NCBI RefSeq assembly: GCF_035474595.1
Contig: NZ_DATIND010000137.1
Coordinates: forward strand, 1-64,000
Direction: 5' to 3'
Source: Longimicrobium sp.
GTDB taxonomy: Bacteria > Gemmatimonadota > Gemmatimonadetes > Longimicrobiales > Longimicrobiaceae
Length of the DNA stretch: 64,000 nucleotides
Shown here: piece by piece, positions 36,285 to 44,959 of the stretch
How positions within the stretch are numbered: the first letter of the stretch is position 1
Layout: each line of letters starts with the position of its first letter
Position numbers and translations under genes: made by a program
Notes under the pieces: generated by a model
The model's input: the letters and a program-made list of their open reading frames with translations, nothing else
What the model was told of the DNA's origin: nothing
The model's database searches: none

Positions 36285-37070
36285 CTACTTCCCGCGCGTC
36301 CCCACCGCGACGAGTCCCTCCCAGGCGAAGGAGGGGCGCTCCGTGGTCCAGCGGAGGAACGGGTTGTAGCCGAGGGTGGACACCACCTTCACCCCGGAGC
36401 GCAGCGCCAGGTCCAGCGGCCGCACCCCCACGCCGTCGCGGTAGGCGCGGCTGAAGCGGCGGGGATACTGCCCCTCGACGACGACGGAGGAGAAATAGCG
36501 CTCCATCAGCTCGCGCAGCTCGGGGCCCGAGTACTCCTGGCAATGGTAGGGGTCCTGCGGCTCGCCCGTGGGAAGGCGGTGCGGCGTGGTGAGCGCCAGC
36601 ACGCCGCCGGGCCGCAGCACGCGGCGGACTTCCGCGAGCAGCGCGTCGGGGCGGTCCAGGTGCTCCAGCACCTCCACCATGGTCACGTAGTCCAGCGCCC
36701 CGTCGGCGAAGGGAAGCGCGTACGCCGAGGCGCGCGCCACCTCGACGCCCGCGGCCCCGTGCTCGCGCAGCTTCCCGCTCGCCAGCCGCAGCGCCGTCTG
36801 CTCCATGTCGATGCCCACGGCGCGGCCGCCGTGCAGGGAGATCTTGTACAGCATCACCCCGTCGCCGCACCCCACGTCCAGCCCGCGGGCGCCGGCCAGG
36901 TCCACGCGCGCCGCCACCCGGCCGAGCGCCACGTCGTAGCGGGCGTGCGCGCCGGGGCTGGAGCGGCGCCAGCCGCCCTCGTAGGTCAGGCGCCAGTGGT
37001 AGGCGCCCTGCTCGTCGTACTTCAGGAACTGCTCGGAGGCCGCCGGGGCGGAAGGGTGGGTCATCGTCAC
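36285..37070 (-). CDS. Class I SAM methyltransferase
   Basis: 261 aa. GLDVGCGDGVMLYKIS (SAM motif I), AYALPFADGALDYVTMVEVLEHLD (motif II) and EVRRVLRPGGVLALTTPH (motif III). The N-terminal EQFLKYDEQGAYHW resembles sugar-locus methyltransferases. Last gene of the wzx/wzy operon, 4 bp after the second polymerase. It likely methylates a sugar of the repeat unit; the target is unknown. Confidence 0.88.
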   Translation of the reverse strand: MTMTHPSAPAASEQFLKYDEQGAYHWRLTYEGGWRRSSPGAHARYDVALGRVAARVDLAGARGLDVGCGDGVMLYKISLHGGRAVGIDMEQTALRLASGKLREHGAAGVEVARASAYALPFADGALDYVTMVEVLEHLDRPDALLAEVRRVLRPGGVLALTTPHRLPTGEPQDPYHCQEYSGPELRELMERYFSSVVVEGQYPRRFSRAYRDGVGVRPLDLALRSGVKVVSTLGYNPFLRWTTERPSFAWEGLVAVGTRGK

Positions 37071-37074
37071 CGGT

Positions 37075-38547
37075 TCAGTACCGTTTCAGGCGCAGGATGC
37101 CGAACGCCACGCCAAGGACCACCAGCGGCATCAGCGACATCAGGCCGCCGACCACCGCGTCGCTCGACGGCTCGATCGCGTTCCAGATCACCATGATGTA
37201 CATCAGCATCATCAGCGGCTCGCGCCCGTACGCCAGGAACACGCGCGAGAGCCACCAGTGGAACACCCCGAACGCCGCGAAGGCGAAGAGCACCCCGGGG
37301 ATGTTGAAGTTCCAGTAGGCCTCGCCCACGGCCGTGGCCGGCACCCCCGCGCGCACCCCGAAGAAGGTGCGCCCCACCTGCCCGCCCACCAGGCCCGGCT
37401 TCCCCGGCCAGAACTTGCGCGGCACCGGCGCGGCCAGCGCCGCCAGGTAGCTGGCGCCGTACAGGTGCGGCACCCGGCCGGGCACGTAGGCCAGGATGGG
37501 AAGCGCGCCGTCGGCCACCGTGCGGCGGCTCACGATCTCGCCGGTGGCGCGGGTGCCCACGGCGTGCTTCACCGAGAAGTCGGTGAGGGTGCTCCAGTCT
37601 ACGGACCCCTGCCAGGTGCTGTTGCGCAGGTTCCCCAGCACCGCCAGCAGGATCATTCCCATCACCCCCACCATCGCCATGCGGGTGGGGGCCAGCTTGC
37701 GCTCGCGCAGCATCCACACCAGCACGATGATGACCAGGGTGTAGATGATCCCGCCGCGGCTTCCCGAGCCCAGGAACTGCGTGCACAGCGCCGCCACGAA
37801 GCACATCCAGAAGAGCGGCGACCACGCCGCGCGGCGGTCGACCGCGAACCAGATCAGGCAGGCGCTGGTGGCCAGGCTGGTGAGCTGGAACCAGTAGAAG
37901 TCGCCCGCCAGGCTGACGCCGCGCCCCCGCCCCCAGGAAAGGACGTGCGCCGCCAGGCCGCCCTTGCCCTGCAGGTAGATCATGAACACGAGGGTGGAGA
38001 AGAGCACCACCGCCGGCACCTTCAGCCGCAGGTTGGAGGCCGGGCGGAACTCCAGGCTGGGGATGGGGAAGCGGGGCGCGAAGCGGAAGCCCACGTAGTA
38101 GGCCAGCAGCCCCAGGGCCATGAGCACCAGCTTCCACGACACCAGCTCGCCCAGCTGGTCGGGGGTGTACTGCATGAGCGCCACGTGGTACTGCAGCCCG
38201 AACGCGTACGCGGGAAACTCCTTGGCCAGGTGCACCACGCTGAGCATGGCCGCCAGCACGAGCGGGTGGAACCACCCGTAGTCCGAGCGATACACGATCA
38301 GCGGCAGCATGCGCACGCCGATGAACAGGAAGAGCGAGGGGATGACCAGCTCGGCGGCCGGGGCCGCGGTGAGCAGGGCCAGCACCCCGGCGGAAAGCGC
38401 GTAGACCAGGAAGAAGCCCAGCACCATCACGCGGTGGCTGGGCTTCATGCGCACGAAGGGCGAGCCGTCGGGCTGCGACGGCATCTCCCAGCGTCCGCGG
38501 CGCGACGCCGGGAACGGAACCCGCGGCTGCGAGGCGAGCGTGCTCAT
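37075..38547 (-). CDS. Wzy-like membrane polymerase, second copy
   Basis: 490 aa with about ten hydrophobic segments (starting at VMVLGFFLVYALSAGVLALLT). A long periplasmic loop before the last segments has DGALPILAYVPGRVPHLYG and GRTFFGVRAGVPATAVGEAYWNF, much like the upstream copy. In this class of oligosaccharide-repeat polymerases, these loops hold the active Arg residues. It is a clear paralog of the gene at 38544-40064: same loop motifs and SRGG in the fifth segment. ATG 38547 overlaps the previous stop (ATGA). Confidence 0.8.
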   Translation of the reverse strand: MSTLASQPRVPFPASRRGRWEMPSQPDGSPFVRMKPSHRVMVLGFFLVYALSAGVLALLTAAPAAELVIPSLFLFIGVRMLPLIVYRSDYGWFHPLVLAAMLSVVHLAKEFPAYAFGLQYHVALMQYTPDQLGELVSWKLVLMALGLLAYYVGFRFAPRFPIPSLEFRPASNLRLKVPAVVLFSTLVFMIYLQGKGGLAAHVLSWGRGRGVSLAGDFYWFQLTSLATSACLIWFAVDRRAAWSPLFWMCFVAALCTQFLGSGSRGGIIYTLVIIVLVWMLRERKLAPTRMAMVGVMGMILLAVLGNLRNSTWQGSVDWSTLTDFSVKHAVGTRATGEIVSRRTVADGALPILAYVPGRVPHLYGASYLAALAAPVPRKFWPGKPGLVGGQVGRTFFGVRAGVPATAVGEAYWNFNIPGVLFAFAAFGVFHWWLSRVFLAYGREPLMMLMYIMVIWNAIEPSSDAVVGGLMSLMPLVVLGVAFGILRLKRY

Positions 38548-40064
38548 GGCGCCTCCGCGGGGGAGAGCGGGTGGGCGCGGCCCGTCCGCAGCAGCCCGAA
38601 GGCCGCCGCCAGCACCACGAAGGGAACCGCCATGAACACCACCTGCACCACGGCGTCGCTGGTGGGCTCGGGGGCCAGCCACATCACCAGCACGTAGAAG
38701 AGCATGAGGGTGGGGCTGCGGCCGTGCGCGGCCAGCAGCGAGGCCATCCACTTCAGGAACACGCCGAAGAGCGCGAAGACCAGGATGATACCGGGGATGT
38801 GGAAGTTCCAGTAGGCCTCGCCCACGGCCGTGGCGGGCACGCCGCTGCGTACCCCGAAGAAGGTGCGCCCGATCCGCCCGCCCACCATTCCCGGCTTGGC
38901 GGGCCACATCCCGCGCGGCACCGGAAGGGTGAGCACCGCCAGGTAGCTGGAGCCGTAGATGTGGTCGACCTCGGTGGGAACGCGCGCCAGGATGGGGAGC
39001 GTTCCCTCCTCCACCGTGCGCCGCGACACCAGCTCGGGAAGCGCGCTCTCGTGCACCACCTCGCTCAGCGAGAACTCGGTGAGCACGGTGTAGTCGAGGT
39101 GGCCCCTCCAGAGCCCCCGGCGGAACTCGCCCAGGAGCCCCACCGTGACCACGGCGGCCATGCACAGCCCGCCGAAGCGGACCCACGAGATCCGGCGCTC
39201 GCGCAGCGCCCACAGCAGGAAGCCGGCGATCAGCACCCCCAGCACCGCGCCGCGGCTGCCGGCGGCCAGGAAGTCGATGGCCAGCGACACCGCCGCCGCG
39301 GCCAGGAACAGCGGCCGGCGCAGGGCGGCGCGGTCGTTGGCGAACCAGAGCAGGCAGGCCAGCCCGCCGGTGCTCACCAGCACCACCCAGTAGAAGCTTC
39401 CCGACAGCGCCTCGGCGCGGCCGCCGCTCCACGACAGCAGGTGCCCCGCGATCCCGCCGCGCTGCGACACGTACAGCCAGAAGGCGCCGGCCGCCACGCC
39501 CACGGCCGCCAGCGCCCGCGGCGCCACCGAGGCGCGCGCGGGAAACCTCACCCGGGGCAGCGGAAGCCTGGGGCCGAAGAAGAACCCGGCGTACAGAGAC
39601 AGCACCCCCAGCCCCGACAGCGCCAGCTTCCATCCCAGCAGACGCCCCAGCTCCTCGCCGGCCACTTGCGGGAGCGCCGCGTGGCGGCTGAGCCCCCAGG
39701 CGTACGAGGGGAACTCCTGCAGCAGCGGCCGCGCGCTGAGGAGGGCGCCCAGCACCAGCGGGTGGAACCACCCGGTGGCGCGCAGCGGCAGGTACAGCAC
39801 CATGAGCCGGCACGCCACCAGGAAGGCCAGCCCGGGGATGATCCACTCGGCCCCCGGCGCGCCGGTGAACAGGGCGATGGAGCCGGCCAGCGCCACGTAC
39901 GCCGCCCCGGCGGTCAGCAAGGCCAGCCGGTACGCCGGGCGAATGGGCACGAACGGGTTCAGCTCGCGCGCCACCTCGTCCGGCACGCCGCCGCCCGACG
40001 GCATCCACCGCCCGGCGGGGGCGCCGCCCAGCAAGGCGCCGGGAACCGTGCGCAGCTCAGCCAC
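38544..40064 (-). CDS. Wzy-like membrane polymerase, first copy
   Basis: 506 aa if it starts at GTG 40064, which overlaps the pyruvyltransferase stop by 8 nt (GTGGCTGA). The N-terminal GRWMPS matches the GRWEMPS of the next gene, supporting this start over ATG 40004. Many hydrophobic segments (LALLTAGAAYVALAGSIALFT onward), a loop with EEGTLPILARVPTEVDHIYG and GRTFFGVRSGVPATAVGEAYWNFH. It is a tandem paralog of 37075-38547. One may be the polymerase and the other a ligase or a polymerase for a second linkage; sequence alone does not decide. Confidence 0.8.
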   Translation of the reverse strand: MAELRTVPGALLGGAPAGRWMPSGGGVPDEVARELNPFVPIRPAYRLALLTAGAAYVALAGSIALFTGAPGAEWIIPGLAFLVACRLMVLYLPLRATGWFHPLVLGALLSARPLLQEFPSYAWGLSRHAALPQVAGEELGRLLGWKLALSGLGVLSLYAGFFFGPRLPLPRVRFPARASVAPRALAAVGVAAGAFWLYVSQRGGIAGHLLSWSGGRAEALSGSFYWVVLVSTGGLACLLWFANDRAALRRPLFLAAAAVSLAIDFLAAGSRGAVLGVLIAGFLLWALRERRISWVRFGGLCMAAVVTVGLLGEFRRGLWRGHLDYTVLTEFSLSEVVHESALPELVSRRTVEEGTLPILARVPTEVDHIYGSSYLAVLTLPVPRGMWPAKPGMVGGRIGRTFFGVRSGVPATAVGEAYWNFHIPGIILVFALFGVFLKWMASLLAAHGRSPTLMLFYVLVMWLAPEPTSDAVVQVVFMAVPFVVLAAAFGLLRTGRAHPLSPAEAP

Positions 40065-41250
40065 CGGCGGCCGCGGGCACGGGATCGGGCTCGAACTCGG
40101 GGCGCGGCGCGGGGGCGGGCGCTGCCCCGACGGCCTGCCGCACCAGGGCCCACATCTGCGTGGTGCGCCGCACGTAGTCGGCGCGCCCCGCCGCCAGCCC
40201 GGCGGCCACGCGCTCGCGCCCGGGCCCGTCCAGCAGCGCGTCGAGCCGCTCCAGCGTGGCCTCCACGGGCGCGGCGGCGTCGCACAGGCACTCGGGGCAG
40301 CCGAAGTCCTCGAACAGCTCGCGGTACTTGTGGCTCCACCCGGTGGCCAGCGAGGGCACACCCTGGGTCATGGCCCCCACCAGCGCGTGGTAGCGCGACG
40401 CCACCACCGCGTGCGAGGCGCCCAGGATCCCCTTCAGCGCGCGCGCGTCGGGCTCGGCCACCACCGGCACCCGCCCCCCCGCGGCGTCGCGCACGGCAAT
40501 CGCCAGCTCGTGGTCGTTCCCCGTGTCGTGCACCAGCAGCAGCGGCCGCATGTCGCGCCGGAGCAGGTGGCGCACCACGCCGGTCAGCAGCGAGGCGTAG
40601 GCGCGCGCGGCGTCGGGCCCCGCCTTGTCGGTCATGCGCAGGTTGGGCACCACCGCCACCTGGCGCGGGTGCGGGCGGAACCCGTCGGGAAGGCGACCGG
40701 GAACCGCCACGGTGAAGTCGGGCGCCAGCTCCACCCGCGCGCCGGCCACGCCCAGCCCGGCCACGTGCTCGTACGAGCTGCGGTCGCGCGCGAACACCAG
40801 CGGCAGGTCGGCCAGCGCGCGCGAGAACGCCGCGCGCGTGGCAGGGTCGCGGAACGGCCCCAGCGCCTGCGGGAGGAGCACCGCGGGGACCCCCGCCCGC
40901 CGCCAGCCGCGCGCCAGCCGGGCCAGGTTCCGCGCGCCAGCCGCGCCCCACTGGTCGGTGTAGGCGAAGCCCGACGAGTCCAGCACGGCGCCCACCTCGG
41001 CGTCGGTCACGATCCCCAGCGGGGCGCGCAGCCGCCGCGGCACCAGCGCGCCCACGGCGGCCAACCGGCCGCCCCCGCGCCGCGACACCATCTGGTACAG
41101 CCCCAGCGGCGCGCGCTCGGCGTAGCTCCCGGCGTTGGCCGCCATGGCCAGGCGCGCGCCGCCCCAGCGCGCCACCTCCTGCACCACGGCGTGCAGCATC
41201 AGCTCGGCGCCCTTGTTGCGGAACCCCACGCCGCGCACCCAGACCATCAT
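40057..41250 (-). CDS. Polysaccharide pyruvyltransferase family protein
   Basis: 397 aa (family usual length 350-430). GVGFRNKGAELMLHAV at the N-terminus is the NxGDE-like start motif in diverged form; SHAVVASRYHALVGAMTQGVPSLATGWSHKY is the highly conserved C-terminal motif of the CsaB/WcaK family. It would add a pyruvate ketal from phosphoenolpyruvate to a sugar. It lies between a nitroreductase-like gene (4-bp overlap) and the first polymerase. Confidence 0.9.
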   Translation of the reverse strand: MMVWVRGVGFRNKGAELMLHAVVQEVARWGGARLAMAANAGSYAERAPLGLYQMVSRRGGGRLAAVGALVPRRLRAPLGIVTDAEVGAVLDSSGFAYTDQWGAAGARNLARLARGWRRAGVPAVLLPQALGPFRDPATRAAFSRALADLPLVFARDRSSYEHVAGLGVAGARVELAPDFTVAVPGRLPDGFRPHPRQVAVVPNLRMTDKAGPDAARAYASLLTGVVRHLLRRDMRPLLLVHDTGNDHELAIAVRDAAGGRVPVVAEPDARALKGILGASHAVVASRYHALVGAMTQGVPSLATGWSHKYRELFEDFGCPECLCDAAAPVEATLERLDALLDGPGRERVAAGLAAGRADYVRRTTQMWALVRQAVGAAPAPAPRPEFEPDPVPAAAGG

Positions 41251-42326
41251 GGCGTGTCGTACCTCCGCAGCTCGTCCAGCGGCTTCTTCCCCGAGGCCGG
41301 CACCAGCGCGTCGGGGTCCGGGTATCCCACCGCCACCAGCATCACCGGCCGCTCATCGGGCTCCAGCGAGAGGAGCGCGGCCATCTGCCGCTCCTGCTCC
41401 TCCAGGTCGGGCCAGTTGATGCAGCAGGAGCTGAGCCCCTGCGTTTCCAGCGCGAACACGAAGGCCATGGTGGCCAGCGCCGCGTCGATGTAGATGACGT
41501 GGCGGTCGCGCTCGTCGAAGTAGGCGCGCTGCCGCCCCAGCACCACCACCACCGCGGGAAAGTTGTGCTCGAAGCCGCGCGTGCCCATGGGCACCCCGGC
41601 CACGCTGCGCACCCGCGCGGGGTCGGTGAACACGCGGAACTCGAAGGGCTGGCGGTTGCAGGCGCTGGGCGAGAGCGCGGCCACCGCCACCGCGCGGTCG
41701 ATGAGGTCGCGGGGAACGGGGCGCTGCAGGAACCAGCGCACCGAGCGGCGCCGGTGGGCCAGCTCCAGCAGGTCGTCGTACGCCACCGGGGGCGGCCCCG
41801 ACAGGTCGCGCCGGTAGGGCGCCAGCGGCCGCCCGCACTCCACCCCGGGCACCGCCGTCCGGCCGAACCCCGAGCGCGCGCGGTCCACCCGCGGGTCGGC
41901 GCCGGGCGCGGCCACCGCCTGGAAGTACGACGACAGCACCTCGCCCGCCCACCCCACCTCGGGGCCGGGGGCCTCGCCGCCCTGCACCCGCGCCGAGAAC
42001 GCCTCCACCGTTTCCTCGATGTAGTCGGCCGCGAAGACGTCGCGGCGGGGGCGCATGATCAGCCCCTTCTCCAGCCGGTGCACGTTGCGGCGCAGGAGAT
42101 ACTTCCCCCCCCGCGGCGACACGGCGTCCTCCTCGTAGCGCAGGCGGCCGTACAGCACCGCCCGGTGCTCGCGCCCGAAGGCGCCCGAGGCGAAGCAGTA
42201 GTACAGCGACGCGCTCCAGCGCCAGCGCGAGGCCAGGCGCAGCACGGCCATGCGCACGCCGCGGCGCGCGCGGCGCAGCGCCGGACGGAGCGCGGCCGGC
42301 ACCAGGCGGCGCAGCCCCGCCCTCAC
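41247..42326 (-). CDS. Nitroreductase-family flavoprotein in a polysaccharide operon
   Basis: 359 aa, start GTG 42326 overlapping the flippase stop by 4 bp (GTGA). The C-terminal half has RRSVRWFLQRPVPRDLIDRAVAVA, LSPSACNRQPFEFRVF and GLSSCCINWPDLEEQERQM, the FMN-binding pattern of nitroreductases. The N-terminal 150 residues (YGRLRYEEDAVSPRGGKYLLRRNVHRLEKGL) are extra and have no family that I know. It may reduce or oxidise a sugar or cofactor used by the next gene (pyruvyltransferase). Confidence 0.8.
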   Translation of the reverse strand: MRAGLRRLVPAALRPALRRARRGVRMAVLRLASRWRWSASLYYCFASGAFGREHRAVLYGRLRYEEDAVSPRGGKYLLRRNVHRLEKGLIMRPRRDVFAADYIEETVEAFSARVQGGEAPGPEVGWAGEVLSSYFQAVAAPGADPRVDRARSGFGRTAVPGVECGRPLAPYRRDLSGPPPVAYDDLLELAHRRRSVRWFLQRPVPRDLIDRAVAVAALSPSACNRQPFEFRVFTDPARVRSVAGVPMGTRGFEHNFPAVVVVLGRQRAYFDERDRHVIYIDAALATMAFVFALETQGLSSCCINWPDLEEQERQMAALLSLEPDERPVMLVAVGYPDPDALVPASGKKPLDELRRYDTP

Positions 42327-43657
42327 GCGGCCCTCGCGCGCAGGCGGAAAGGCGCGAACAGCGCCCGGGTCATCATCAGCCCGGCCCTCCAGGTGCGGCG
42401 GTCGGTGAAGCACGCCAGGTAGGTGGCGGCGGTGTACGAGGCCAGCGTGGCCACGGCCGCGCCGGCCGCCCCGTAGCGGGGGATCAGCACCAGGTTCAGC
42501 GCCACGTTCACCACGGCGCCCACCAGGTTGCGGGTCAGCGAAAAGGTCAGCAGGTCCTCCACCACCAGCCAGCGGGAGAGGATGGCCCCCATGAAGATCC
42601 CGGGGCAGGTCCAGATGTGGATCTGCAGGATGCGGCCGGCGCCGTGGTACTGGGGGCCGTACATCAGGTCCATCATGGGCCCGGCGGTCAGCGACACACC
42701 CGCGGCCAGCACGATCCCCGCCCACGCCATCACCACGTACATCTGCTGCAGCCGCCGCTGGTACGCCTCCTCGCCCATCCGCTTGCTCTCCACCATCATG
42801 GGCAGGAGCGAGGTGCCGATGGTGGTGGGAATGAAGTACCAGAGCTCCGAGAGCCGCGCCGCCACCGCGTAGGTGCCCACCTCGCGGGCGCCCACCATCT
42901 CGCCCAGCATCACCTGGTCGATCTTCAGGTAGATGAGGCTGCCGGCCGACGACAGGATGAGCGGCCACGACTGCCCCACCAGCGCCCGCGCGCGGTGCAC
43001 CACCACCCGCCAGCGGCGCAGCGAGTACCCCTGCCTGCGGTACACGTACAGCAGCCCCGCCGCCTGCACCGCCTGCTGCAGCGTGGCGGCGGCGGCGAAC
43101 GCCACCAGCGGCGCGCGCGACAGGATCATGGCCACGCGCAGCGCCGCCCCGATCGCCACCGCGGCGGTGCGCGCCTGCACCGCGTAGCGCGACTCCACCC
43201 GCGACTGGAACCAGAAGTCCACCGAGTTGAAGGCGTCGAACACCATCCCCGCCGCCACCACCGCCACCAGCCACCCCGTGTCGCCGGCGCCCGGGCGCAG
43301 CAGCGACACCGCGCCGATCAGCACGGCGGCCGCGGTGCCGGCGGCCAGCCGCAGCGCCACGGTGGTGCCCAGCAGCTCGTCGCGGTTCTCGGGCTCTTCC
43401 ACCAGCCGCCGGGTGACCAGTCCGTCGAGCCCCAGGTAGGGGATGAAGGCGAAGAGCCCCACCAGCGCGATGGCGTAGTTCAGCCCCCCGAACGCCTCGG
43501 GGCCCAGGTAGCGGGCCATCCACACCGAGACGCCCACGTTCAGCAGCAGCGTGGCCACGCGCTCGGCCATCAGCCAGCCGGCGTTGCGCGCCACCCCCTG
43601 CAGGCTCCGGCTCTGCATCGTGCGCAGGAGCCGCTCGCGCACCTTCGCCATCGCCAT
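42323..43657 (-). CDS. Wzx-type oligosaccharide flippase
   Basis: 444 aa with 12-14 hydrophobic segments of the MATE/MOP superfamily. AGWLMAERVATLLLNVGVSVWMARYLGPEAFG and SSAGSLIYLKIDQVMLGEMVGAREVGTYAVAARLSELWYFIP are the known Wzx/RfbX motifs. It moves the lipid-linked repeat unit from the cytoplasmic to the periplasmic face. It is next to the GT (6 bp) and before the nitroreductase. Confidence 0.95.
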   Translation of the reverse strand: MAMAKVRERLLRTMQSRSLQGVARNAGWLMAERVATLLLNVGVSVWMARYLGPEAFGGLNYAIALVGLFAFIPYLGLDGLVTRRLVEEPENRDELLGTTVALRLAAGTAAAVLIGAVSLLRPGAGDTGWLVAVVAAGMVFDAFNSVDFWFQSRVESRYAVQARTAAVAIGAALRVAMILSRAPLVAFAAAATLQQAVQAAGLLYVYRRQGYSLRRWRVVVHRARALVGQSWPLILSSAGSLIYLKIDQVMLGEMVGAREVGTYAVAARLSELWYFIPTTIGTSLLPMMVESKRMGEEAYQRRLQQMYVVMAWAGIVLAAGVSLTAGPMMDLMYGPQYHGAGRILQIHIWTCPGIFMGAILSRWLVVEDLLTFSLTRNLVGAVVNVALNLVLIPRYGAAGAAVATLASYTAATYLACFTDRRTWRAGLMMTRALFAPFRLRARAA

Positions 43658-43663
43658 CTGCCC

Positions 43664-44959
43664 CTACCCCGCCAGCCTGGCGTACACCGCCTCGAGGTCG
43701 CGGGTCACCACGTCGACGTCGAAGCGGCGCACGTATTCCTCGCCGGCGGCGGCCATGCGGGCGCGCAGCGCGGGGTCGCCCGCCAGGCGCAGCAGGTAGC
43801 CGGCGAACTCGTCGGCGCTGCGGGCGAAGAAGCCGCCCACCTCGTGCCGCAGGGTGCCGCGGATCCCCACCACGTCCGAGGCCACCACCGGCAGCCCGTA
43901 CCCCTGCGACTCGGCCACCACCCGGCCGAACCCTTCCACGATGGAGGGAAAGGCCACCAGGTCGAGCGCGCGGTACCAGCGCCACACCCGGTCTTCCCAC
44001 CCCACGAACCGCACGCGCCCGCTGAGCGCCGGCTGCGCGGCGGCGGCGTGGCAGGCCTCGGCGTAGGCCGGGTCCTTGGCCCCGCCCACCAGGTAGAAGT
44101 GCACGCGCGGGTCGGCCTGGGCCACCCGCGGCGCCACCTGCTCGAGGAACTCGCGCTGCCCCTTCATGGCGAAGATGCCGCCCACGAGCCCCACGGCCAC
44201 CTGCCCCGGGGGGATGCCCAGCTCGGCGCGCGCGTCGTCGCGCGAGAGGGTGCGGCGGTGCTCCCGGATGTGGTCCAGGCGAATGCCGTTGTAGATGCCC
44301 ACCACGCGCGGCGCCACCCGCGCCCGCAGCCGCGGCGACATCGACTCCACGCAGAAGTCGCGGAGCGGCTCGCTCACCGCCACGGTCAGGTCCGACACCG
44401 CCATCGCGGCCTGCACCGCGAACCCGATGCGGTTCCCCGGCTGCAGCCCGCGCACGTGGTGCACCAGGGTGCGCCCCGAGAGCTTGGCGGCGGGCGCCAC
44501 CAGCACCATCCCCTCGAAGTCGGCGTGCACCACCTCGGGCCGCACGCGGCGGATCACCCGCAGCAGGCGCAGGTTGTACCACGCCGCCAGCGCCACGCGG
44601 CGCAGTCGCGCAACCTTCCCCCGGCGGCGGCGCGCGGCCAGCATGGCGCTGGCGTCGAAGAACTCGTGCGACACGCCGGCTTCCTCCAGCTCGGCCAGCG
44701 CGGGGTCGTCGGGGCTCGCGGCGGCCACCACCACGTGCGCGTCGAGCGAGCGCTGCCGCTCCAGGAACAGCAGCAGGCTGCGGGTGCCGCCGTACAGCTT
44801 GGGGTCGCTGCGCAGCATCAGGAACAGCACACGCGGGCGGCGGCGCGGGCCGATGGGGCCGGGCGCGCCGCCGCGTGGGTTCCCTGCCGGTTCCGCCACC
44901 TCCCCGCCGCCGCCACCCTCCCCGTTCGCCCTGGTTGCCGTTGCGAGCTTGTCAGCCAT
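43664..44959 (-). CDS. Glycosyltransferase, family 4 type
   Basis: 431 aa GT-B. N-terminal 40 residues are Gly/Ala/Pro-rich, then VLFLMLRSDPKLYGGTRSLLLFL. Hinge VGLVGGIFAMKGQREFLEQV, and donor domain SIVEGFGRVVAESQGYGLPVVASDVVGIRG with the EX7E pattern. It overlaps the epimerase stop by 8 nt (ATGGCTGA), the same overlap as in 40057-40064. The sugar added is unknown. Confidence 0.92.
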   Translation of the reverse strand: MADKLATATRANGEGGGGGEVAEPAGNPRGGAPGPIGPRRRPRVLFLMLRSDPKLYGGTRSLLLFLERQRSLDAHVVVAAASPDDPALAELEEAGVSHEFFDASAMLAARRRRGKVARLRRVALAAWYNLRLLRVIRRVRPEVVHADFEGMVLVAPAAKLSGRTLVHHVRGLQPGNRIGFAVQAAMAVSDLTVAVSEPLRDFCVESMSPRLRARVAPRVVGIYNGIRLDHIREHRRTLSRDDARAELGIPPGQVAVGLVGGIFAMKGQREFLEQVAPRVAQADPRVHFYLVGGAKDPAYAEACHAAAAQPALSGRVRFVGWEDRVWRWYRALDLVAFPSIVEGFGRVVAESQGYGLPVVASDVVGIRGTLRHEVGGFFARSADEFAGYLLRLAGDPALRARMAAAGEEYVRRFDVDVVTRDLEAVYARLAG

